A DNA stretch of 6,016 nt, from positions 1 to 6,016 of the forward strand of contig JALOMZ010000133.1 in assembly GCA_025455205.1 (NCBI GenBank), written 5' to 3'. Source of the stretch: Chitinophagaceae bacterium. GTDB lineage: Bacteria; Bacteroidota; Bacteroidia; Chitinophagales; Chitinophagaceae. The number at the start of each line of letters is the position of its first letter. Within the stretch, counting starts at the first letter, position 1. Made by a program: the position numbers and the translations under genes. Below, piece by piece: positions 1-4,760 of this stretch. The notes under the pieces are model-generated. The model was given only the letters and a program-made list of their open reading frames with translations, was not told the DNA's origin and searched no databases.

Positions 1-868
1 TGCGGTTGCGCTCAAACTTGATGGCATGAGCACACCTGGAATTGATAGTGAAGCCCTGCGAGGTGGTATCTGTGCGGCCCACGATCTTCACCCTGTAATA
101 GAACTCCAGTTTGGTGGAAGCATCCTGCAGGGCAAAATACATGAGGGCATTGGCTGCACCCTCGGGCACCAGGGCAAAGCCCGGGAGATATTCCTTGTAG
201 AGGGAGTCGCTCTTGAAAGTTCCTTTGGCGGTATCGTAAGCCTGGTAGAACAGTCCGGCGGCATAACGCTGATCGAGCCGGATGCGCAACTGGTTGGTCA
301 CCTTCGCATAAACAGAATCCCCCCTTTTGATGGGGATGGTATCACGGAAGCGCCGGGGTTCCATGGTCTTCTGGCCCCACAATTTGGCTGTGTTGGCACC
401 CAGTGCCGGGTTAAAGGTATAATTGGGGCGTGTCAGGGTGTCGTATTGCATTTTCTGGTCCACCTCATAGAGCTTGAAGTTGACCGGGCTGGCACTATCC
501 CCATAGGCACCGCGGTAGCTCAGCACCAGCACGGCCGAGTCGAAACCGGCAATGCTATCCTGCGGACCAAATCCGGCAAAGGGGAATGTGGTGGGCTTTA
601 CTTCAAAAAAGAGGCTGGACCTGGAGCTGCCGAACAAAGGGTCATTCTCGATCGCACCGGCAGGGTGCGGATCACTCACGAACATCCGGGAGGAATCGGG
701 AGGGATATAGTTGAAACTCTGAACCTCCAGAATGGTGTCAAAGGTATTAATGTTGTCTACCACCGGAATCAGATCGGCCCCAATGCGGGTATAGTCGATC
801 TTGGTACAGGCAGCCAGCAAAACTATAAACGAGATCAGGGATGCCTGAATCTTTATCGCACGGTTCAC
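1..868 (-). CDS. DUF4270-family lipoprotein, C-terminal end cut by the window edge
   Basis: An uninterrupted minus-strand frame gives 289 codons from a GTG at 866-868 and runs off the left edge. The start is well fixed: an in-frame TAA lies four codons upstream, no in-frame ATG lies between it and the GTG, and starting there gives a short lipoprotein signal peptide (basic R3/K6, hydrophobic 9-20) ending in lipobox LAAC with Cys21. The mature N-terminus (TKIDYTRIGADLIPVVDN, residues 22-39) followed by a beta-rich, Ser/Asp/Tyr-rich body matches Bacteroidota DUF4270 proteins, usually about 430-480 residues, so roughly a third is missing. Cys21 should be lipidated and the protein anchored in the outer membrane. 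The residues after Cys are not the acidic run typical of surface export, so its orientation is open. Its biochemical function is unknown. It lies 34 bp downstream of the GT5-like gene and is probably co-transcribed with it. Family assignment is from recall of sequence pattern and gene neighbourhood. Confidence 0.82.
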   Translation of the reverse strand, partial: MNRAIKIQASLISFIVLLAACTKIDYTRIGADLIPVVDNINTFDTILEVQSFNYIPPDSSRMFVSDPHPAGAIENDPLFGSSRSSLFFEVKPTTFPFAGFGPQDSIAGFDSAVLVLSYRGAYGDSASPVNFKLYEVDQKMQYDTLTRPNYTFNPALGANTAKLWGQKTMEPRRFRDTIPIKRGDSVYAKVTNQLRIRLDQRYAAGLFYQAYDTAKGTFKSDSLYKEYLPGFALVPEGAANALMYFALQDASTKLEFYYRVKIVGRTDTTSQGFTINSRCAHAIKFERNR

Positions 869-902
869 CAGACGTAATTATTTATGGTAAAAAAGGCTGG
901 AA

Positions 903-1727
903 TCAGCTGTCTGCAAGGTCGTTATACAGGTTCAAATACTCTGTTAAATCAGATTCCACGCCGGGGTACCGCAGCACCTTCTTACCGCGCACCTTGCTGA
1001 AATCCTTGATCAGGGAAGGGTCCACCTGCTCATCGGGTTCCCCAAAGGCGATGGCATCGGCATGGGTGGCGCCGCCGCGCATCATGGCCAGGTTGGTGGC
1101 CGGCGCAAAGGCCTGCAGGTCCTTCTCTTTCAGAAGATCGCTGATGCGGGCAACCGATACAAAATTTTCGCCCAGGCTTTCGCTGAAAGTTTCCGGCCCA
1201 AGGGTGTAGATCACCTTGCTGTGGGCAAATACCGGTTCCTTCTTATACACCGTCTTGAGGTACAGTGGAATCAGGCCGGTCATCCAGCCGGAGCAATGAA
1301 TGATGTCTGGCGGCCAGCCAAACTTCTTCACCGTTTCCAGGGCCCCTTTGCAGAAGAATACAGTGCGGAGGCTATTGTCTTCAAACCACTTATCCTCCTC
1401 ATCATGAAAAATGAACTTGCGCTTGAACAGGTCTTCATTGTCGAGGAAATACACCTGGAGGCGGGCATTGGGCAGACTGGCCACTTTGATCTGGAGGGGA
1501 AAGTCATCATCATCCACCGAAACATTGATGCCGCTCAGCCTCACCACTTCGTGCAACCGGTGCCTTCTTTCATTGATCACACCAAAGCGTGGCATGATAC
1601 ACCGGACCTCAAAATTGTTATTGTTTGAAAGGATGGCCAACCTGTTGACAGTCTCGGAAAACTCAGTCAATTCCAGGTAGGGAGACATCTCATTGGCAAT
1701 GAATAAAATTCTTTTCTTTGTGCTCAT
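903..1727 (-). CDS. Short glycogen/starch synthase-like protein (GT5 N-terminal domain only)
   Basis: This 274-residue protein resembles the N-terminal Rossmann domain of GT5 glycogen/starch synthases: beta strand KRILFIANEMSPYLE (5-19), MPRFGVINERRH (45-56), VYFLDNEDLFKRK (92-104) and PDIIHCSGWMTGLIPLYLK (140-158). True GlgA is about 470-490 residues and has a second GT-B domain carrying the catalytic Glu and phosphate-binding Arg/Lys; that domain is absent. The N-terminal K-x-GG-L loop is replaced by ELTEFSETVN (19-28), and the usual HxHDW is HCSGW (144-148). Bacteroidota carry a conserved protein of this size, routinely annotated as glycogen synthase, beside DUF4270 and pan genes. From the missing residues I infer it is not a working ADP-glucose glucosyltransferase by the GlgA mechanism; a binding, regulatory or altered transferase role is possible. 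ATG at 1725-1727 has no Shine-Dalgarno; a -7 element lies 32 bp upstream. It leads the probable operon with the DUF4270 gene. Confidence 0.85.
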   Translation of the reverse strand: MSTKKRILFIANEMSPYLELTEFSETVNRLAILSNNNNFEVRCIMPRFGVINERRHRLHEVVRLSGINVSVDDDDFPLQIKVASLPNARLQVYFLDNEDLFKRKFIFHDEEDKWFEDNSLRTVFFCKGALETVKKFGWPPDIIHCSGWMTGLIPLYLKTVYKKEPVFAHSKVIYTLGPETFSESLGENFVSVARISDLLKEKDLQAFAPATNLAMMRGGATHADAIAFGEPDEQVDPSLIKDFSKVRGKKVLRYPGVESDLTEYLNLYNDLADS

Positions 1728-1759
1728 TCAATCCGGTCTTTTTTCCCCTAAAAGGTGGG

Positions 1760-1767
1760 CAAAGGTA
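1760..1767 (-). promoter_or_regulatory. Candidate -7 promoter element for the GT5-like/DUF4270 operon
   Basis: Read on the minus strand this is TACCTTTG, a perfect match to the Bacteroidota sigma-ABfr -7 consensus TAnnTTTG. Transcription would start near 1753, leaving a leader of about 26 nt before the ATG at 1727. No clean TTG -33 element is present; its expected place (about 1787-1790) lies inside the palindrome at 1777-1795. Confidence 0.5.
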
Positions 1768-1776
1768 CTGAAAATA

Positions 1777-1805
1777 GTGTTTCCGACCGGAACACCACCC
1801 GGAAC
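1777..1805. promoter_or_regulatory. Operator-like imperfect palindrome plus direct repeat between divergent genes
   Basis: GTGTTTCCG-AC-CGGAACAC (1777-1795) is an inverted repeat with eight complementary pairs, one extra T in the left arm and a 2-bp centre. The inner TTCCG/CGGAA arms are perfect. CCGGAAC occurs at 1787-1793 and again at 1799-1805, a 12-bp direct repeat. The site lies over the expected -33 region of the leftward promoter and 20 bp before the panC start, so a bound factor could affect both directions. That it is an operator is an inference from position and symmetry; no regulator gene is in the window. Confidence 0.35.
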
Positions 1806-1825
1806 GGGTACGTATATTCCCCCAT

Positions 1826-2674
1826 ATGATTATTGTAAAGACGGCCGAACATATCCGGAAAGTGCTGGCGGACTACTCCCCATTTGACCCCCGGGTGGCT
1901 TTTGTACCCACCATGGGAGCCCTGCACGAAGGCCACCTGGCCCTGGTGGCTGCGGCCCGGGAAATGGCCCCGGTTGTTGTTACCAGCATATTTGTGAACC
2001 CCACCCAGTTTAACGATCCGTCTGACTTTGCCAGGTATCCAAAAAGCCTGGAACAGGACATCCTTATGCTGGAGGCCGCGGGAACCGACCTGCTGTTTCT
2101 GCCTGAAGTGAGCACCATGTACCCCAAGGGTACAGACCAACTGCCGGTTTACCCGCTGGGAAGGCTGGAGCAATTGCTGGAAGGACATTACCGTCCCGGC
2201 CATTTCCAGGGAGTATGCCAGGTGGTGCACCGCCTGCTGGATATGGTTCAGCCCGGTCTGCTGGTGATGGGACAGAAGGACTACCAGCAATGCATGGTTG
2301 TTCGGCAACTGATTCAACATACCGGACTGGCGGTGCAACTGCAGATACAGCCCACCATCCGGGAAAATGATGGCCTGGCCATGAGCAGCCGCAACCGCCG
2401 GCTCTCCCCGCAGCAGCGACAACAGGCGGTAGTCCTGTTCAGCACCCTGCAATACCTGGCCCGGAATGCCCGCCGTCTGCCGCTCCTAACACTGGAAGCT
2501 GAAGCCGCCCAACAACTGCTGGATGCCGGCTTCGGAACAGTGGATTATGCCACCATTGCAGATGCCCATACCCTGGAACCGGTGTCTGACCCGGCGCCGG
2601 ACCAGCCAGTGGTAGCCCTGGCGGCCGCCTGGCTCGGAGAAGTGCGGCTCATAGACAACCTGCCGGTACCTTGA
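1826..2674 (+). CDS. panC: Pantothenate synthetase (pantoate--beta-alanine ligase)
   Basis: PanC condenses pantoate with beta-alanine using ATP, through a pantoyl-adenylate, in the cytoplasm; this is the last step of pantothenate synthesis. The 282-residue length is normal for the family. All hallmark motifs are visible: PTMGALHEGH (28-37) with the nucleotidyltransferase HxGH, SIFVNPTQF (54-62) for pantoate, GHYRPGHFQGV (120-130), MGQKDYQQ (148-155) and TIRENDGLAMSSRN (177-190, the KMSKS-like loop). Gln150 stands where E. coli-type enzymes have Glu (FGEKD). I recall this as common in Bacteroidota, so it is not a sign of lost activity. The ATG at 1826-1828 puts the first beta strand in its usual place; no Shine-Dalgarno precedes it. 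It is transcribed divergently from the GT5-like gene and is followed after 73 bp by panD, whose product supplies its beta-alanine. panB and panE are not in the window. Confidence 0.97.
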   Translation: MIIVKTAEHIRKVLADYSPFDPRVAFVPTMGALHEGHLALVAAAREMAPVVVTSIFVNPTQFNDPSDFARYPKSLEQDILMLEAAGTDLLFLPEVSTMYPKGTDQLPVYPLGRLEQLLEGHYRPGHFQGVCQVVHRLLDMVQPGLLVMGQKDYQQCMVVRQLIQHTGLAVQLQIQPTIRENDGLAMSSRNRRLSPQQRQQAVVLFSTLQYLARNARRLPLLTLEAEAAQQLLDAGFGTVDYATIADAHTLEPVSDPAPDQPVVALAAAWLGEVRLIDNLPVP

Positions 2675-2701
2675 TCCTCCTCCGGCACATCGTTAACAGA
2701 A

Positions 2702-2730
2702 CGGCAACCCATTAATGAATTAATTTGCCG
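2702..2730 (+). promoter_or_regulatory. Nested inverted repeat with -7-like element before panD
   Basis: CGGCAA (2702-2707) is complementary to TTGCCG (2725-2730). Between them, after CCC, ATTAAT-GA-ATTAAT (2711-2724) is a second self-complementary unit, so an RNA could fold into one long stem with a 3-nt bulge and a small loop. TTAATTTG (2720-2727) inside it matches the Bacteroidota -7 consensus TAnnTTTG at 5 of its 6 fixed positions and would give a leader of about 14 nt before panD. The stem is followed by GCCCTTTCCC, not a T-tract, so it is unlikely to be a simple intrinsic terminator. Confidence 0.35.
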
Positions 2731-2747
2731 CCCTTTCCCAAGCCGCC

Positions 2748-3095
2748 ATGGTAATAGAAGTTCTCAAATCCAAGATCCACCGCGCTGTGGTTACCGAAGC
2801 CAACCTGCATTATGTAGGCAGCTGCACCATCGACGAAGACCTGATGGATGCAGCCAACCTCATTGCCAATGAAAAGATCACGGTGGTGGATGTAGACAAC
2901 GGCAACCGCCTGGAAACCTATGTAATCAAGGGTGAACGCGGTTCGGGGGTGATCAGTATGAATGGTGCTGCGGCCCGGCTGGTGCAGCCCGGCGATGTAG
3001 TGATCATTATGAGCTATGCCCAGATGGATTTTGAACAGGCCCGTCATTTCGAACCCCGCGTTGTCTTTCCGCTGGAAGGCAACCGGCTCTCCTGA
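2748..3095 (+). CDS. panD: Aspartate 1-decarboxylase proenzyme
   Basis: PanD decarboxylates L-aspartate to beta-alanine, the PanC co-substrate, as a tetramer with a pyruvoyl cofactor. The 115 residues fit the bacterial family. The self-cleavage site is YVGS with Gly24-Ser25; Ser25 would become the pyruvoyl group on the alpha chain after release of a 24-residue beta chain. Other conserved residues stand at their usual numbers: Lys9, His11, Arg54, Tyr58, and NGAAAR at 72-77 (Asn72 and the Ala triplet). The start gives [13 protein letters not shown], the standard N-terminus, with no Shine-Dalgarno. The gene lies 73 bp after panC; the spacer holds a -7-like element, so it may be read both from the panC transcript and alone. 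No PanZ/PanM maturation factor is seen, as expected outside the Enterobacteria. Confidence 0.97.
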   Translation: MVIEVLKSKIHRAVVTEANLHYVGSCTIDEDLMDAANLIANEKITVVDVDNGNRLETYVIKGERGSGVISMNGAAARLVQPGDVVIIMSYAQMDFEQARHFEPRVVFPLEGNRLS

Positions 3096-3096
3096 G

Positions 3097-3154
3097 GCCA
3101 CCCTGCTTTTCCCACAGCTCCTTTATAAAAGCCTGGTTGTACGAACAGGGTGGC
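3097..3154 (+). repeat. 9-bp perfect inverted repeat filling the panD-flippase spacer
   Basis: GCCACCCTG (3097-3105), starting 2 nt after the panD stop, is exactly complementary to CAGGGTGGC (3146-3154), with a 40-nt loop. The loop carries a small A/T palindrome, TTTATAAA (3122-3129). The right arm is followed by ACATTAATTTAG, so there is no true T-tract. It could be an mRNA stem protecting or separating the panD message, a weak terminator, or a protein site. Confidence 0.4.
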
Positions 3155-3171
3155 ACATTAATTTAGCTGCC

Positions 3172-4176
3172 ATGCGAAAGATCAACGTAAAGGCAGTTAT
3201 CCAGTACATCCTTTTTTTGGGATTGGGACTGGGACTCATCTGGTACAGCGCCAAGGACCTTACCCCGGAGCAGATCGGGCAATTGAAGGACTCCATTCGC
3301 CAGGCCCGGTTCATCTACCTCATTCCGGTAGCCGCTTCGCTGCTTCTTTCCCACTACAGCCGTACCCTGCGCTGGATCATCCTCATGAAGCCCCTGGGCT
3401 ATACACCTTCTGTTACAAATACCTACCTGGCCGTTCTGCTGGGCTACTTCTTCAATATGCTGGTGCCCCGCCTGGGTGAGGTGATGAAATGCACCGTGCT
3501 GGCCCGCTACGAAAAAGTGGCGCCCGACAAGCTGGTGGGTACCATCCTGGCCGAAAGGGCCGTAGATTTTGTGAGCCTGCTGCTGGTGGCCTTGGTGATG
3601 GTGATTGTGCAGTTCGACAAAATCGGCGCCTATGCCATAGACACTTTCTCCGGCCTGTTGAGGAGCAAAAGCGGAGACATAAGTACCACCCGCCTGATCA
3701 TTACCATTGGCGTAGTCATTATTCTCTATTTCGGTTTCCGCTGGCTGTTCAGGAAATATGGCCACAGCGGGCTGCTGCTGCGCATCAAAACCATTGGCAA
3801 CGGGGTGATGGAGGGCATCAGGAGCCTCAAGAACATCAACCAGAAAGGGGCCTTCCTGGCACATTCCGTAATCATTTGGGCCCTGTACCTGGTAGGCATC
3901 TACCTGGGTTTCCTGGCCTTCCCGCCCGTGATGCACCTGGGCTTTCAGGCCACCGTCAGCATCCTGGTTTTTGGCAGCATAGGTATGATTGCCACCCAGG
4001 GAGGCATCGGTGCCTACCAGATAGCCGTGGAAAAGACCCTGCTGCGATTTGGCATTCCCAGCGTGCTGGGGCTGGCCTTTGGCTGGCTGATCTGGGCCTC
4101 CCAAACCGGCATTGTACTGCTGAGCGGTGTGGCTGCCCTGCTGCTGCTGCCCATTGTGAACCGTAAAAAACACTGA
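3172..4176 (+). CDS. Flippase-like integral membrane protein (LPG synthase TM / UPF0104 family)
   Basis: This 334-residue protein is mostly hydrophobic, with membrane segments near residues 8-25, 46-61, 83-99, 133-147, 175-191, 228-250, 260-280 and 297-326. It carries the pattern of the lysylphosphatidylglycerol synthase transmembrane (MprF N-terminal, AglD-like) family: PRLGE (99-103), ER-x-x-D (128-132) and QGGIGAYQ (276-283). There is no C-terminal aminoacyl-transfer domain, so it is not a complete MprF. MprF-type membrane domains flip aminoacyl lipids; stand-alone homologues are thought to move polyprenyl- or lipid-linked sugars, and the substrate here is unknown. I chose ATG 3172, not the in-frame ATG at 3016 inside panD: MRKINVKAVIQY is a typical cytoplasmic start, and an upstream start would add 52 residues encoded by panD in another frame. 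The stop is 1 bp from the rfaE2 start, implying translational coupling and perhaps a shared envelope-glycan role. Confidence 0.88.
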   Translation: MRKINVKAVIQYILFLGLGLGLIWYSAKDLTPEQIGQLKDSIRQARFIYLIPVAASLLLSHYSRTLRWIILMKPLGYTPSVTNTYLAVLLGYFFNMLVPRLGEVMKCTVLARYEKVAPDKLVGTILAERAVDFVSLLLVALVMVIVQFDKIGAYAIDTFSGLLRSKSGDISTTRLIITIGVVIILYFGFRWLFRKYGHSGLLLRIKTIGNGVMEGIRSLKNINQKGAFLAHSVIIWALYLVGIYLGFLAFPPVMHLGFQATVSILVFGSIGMIATQGGIGAYQIAVEKTLLRFGIPSVLGLAFGWLIWASQTGIVLLSGVAALLLLPIVNRKKH

Positions 4177-4177
4177 T

Positions 4178-4675
4178 ATGCGACAGGCCGATGCCATACC
4201 TGCCAAAATATACCCATTGACCGAGCTGGCCCGAATGGTGGCAGCCTGGCGCGTGAAGGGCGAAACAATCAGCTTCACCAACGGCGTGTTCGACCTGCTT
4301 CACCCCGGGCATATATTCTCCCTCAGCCAGGCAGCGGCTGAAGGCAGCCGCCTCATTGTGGCCATCAACAGCGATGCTTCTGTAAAAAGACTCAAAGGCC
4401 CCAGCCGCCCCATCAACAATGAACAGGCCAGGGCCCTGCTGATGGCCAGCCTGGTAATGGTTGACGCTGTGGTGATCTTTGAAGAAGATACGCCCCTGCA
4501 GGTGATCACCACCCTCCTGCCCGATGTACTGGTGAAAGGCGGCGACTATACAGTTGAACAAATTGCCGGCGCCCGTGAAGTGATTGCCAACGGCGGACGC
4601 GTGGTCATCAACCCGCTCATTGAAGGCATCTCCACCACAGGCATCATCAACCGGATGAAGACCATGAGCCATTGA
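4178..4675 (+). CDS. rfaE2: D-glycero-beta-D-manno-heptose 1-phosphate adenylyltransferase (stand-alone)
   Basis: This 165-residue cytidylyltransferase-fold protein matches the C-terminal half of bifunctional HldE (RfaE) and stand-alone HldC. It should transfer AMP from ATP to heptose 1-phosphate, giving ADP-heptose for lipopolysaccharide core or related glycans. Visible motifs are FTNGVFDLLHPGH (33-45) with nucleotide-binding HPGH (42-45), NSDASVKRLKGPSRPI (64-79), FEEDTP (101-106), LVKGGDY (118-124) and EGISTTGII (149-157). The last differs from the usual DGCSTTNII. The SVKRLKG/SRP and KGGDY motifs favour a heptose enzyme over glycerol-3-phosphate or ethanolamine-phosphate cytidylyltransferases of the same fold. 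The HldA kinase half is absent from the protein and the window. The start, 1 bp after the flippase stop, has no Shine-Dalgarno and likely relies on translational coupling. Confidence 0.92.
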   Translation: MRQADAIPAKIYPLTELARMVAAWRVKGETISFTNGVFDLLHPGHIFSLSQAAAEGSRLIVAINSDASVKRLKGPSRPINNEQARALLMASLVMVDAVVIFEEDTPLQVITTLLPDVLVKGGDYTVEQIAGAREVIANGGRVVINPLIEGISTTGIINRMKTMSH

Positions 4676-4681
4676 CAGTGT

Positions 4682-4712
4682 GCCGGCCTGGCCCAAACTT
4701 AACACAGGCGGC
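4682..4712 (+). repeat. Bulged hairpin just after rfaE2
   Basis: GCC-g-GCCTG (4682-4690) can pair with CAGGC-GGC (4705-4712): eight GC-rich pairs with one bulged G4685 and a 14-nt loop. It begins 6 nt after the rfaE2 stop, where a transcript end would be expected. The sequence that follows (AAAGCAGCTTTGG) is not a T-tract, so a terminator role is uncertain. A second small inverted repeat, CAAAG-CAG-CTTTG (4712-4724), abuts it. Confidence 0.3.
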
Positions 4713-4725
4713 AAAGCAGCTTTGG

Positions 4726-4733
4726 TACATTTG
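4726..4733 (+). promoter_or_regulatory. Candidate -7 promoter element for ppk1
   Basis: TACATTTG is a perfect match to the Bacteroidota -7 consensus TAnnTTTG and lies 27 bp before the ppk1 ATG, giving a start near 4740 and a leader of about 20 nt. A clean TTG -33 element is not seen; TTAACA at 4699-4704 is the nearest candidate. The inverted repeat CAAAG-CAG-CTTTG (4712-4724) ends 1 bp before it and could be a regulator site. This suggests ppk1 can be transcribed independently of the pan-rfaE2 genes. Confidence 0.5.
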
Positions 4734-4760
4734 GAACCCAACGTTAATTACTACTGACAC

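Noticed and set aside
26..877. A 283-codon plus-strand frame over the left edge
   Set aside because: It lies opposite the DUF4270 gene, has no family motifs, and overlaps a minus-strand frame with a signal peptide, lipobox and family pattern.
889..907. A terminator-like GCTG/CAGC stem followed by six T residues on the minus strand, between the GT5-like and DUF4270 genes
   Set aside because: The stem is only 4 bp, overlaps the stop codon, and is too weak to call; at most it would cause partial read-through loss.
1813..1820. TATATTCC as a possible -7 element for panC
   Set aside because: It matches only four of the six fixed bases of TAnnTTTG and would give an almost leaderless transcript. 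The panC promoter is not identified.
1748..2452. A 234-codon minus-strand frame opposite panC and overlapping the divergent spacer
   Set aside because: panC is unambiguous on the plus strand. The minus-strand product is compositionally odd and would occupy the promoter region.
1826..2674. Gln150 in PanC (MGQKD instead of FGEKD) as a sign of a degenerate enzyme
   Set aside because: All other catalytic motifs are intact and the substitution is, to my recollection, usual in Bacteroidota PanC.
3016..3171. An upstream in-frame extension of the flippase-like protein starting inside panD
   Set aside because: The extra 52 residues are an out-of-frame reading of the panD end and the spacer with its inverted repeat; ATG 3172 gives the family-like N-terminus.
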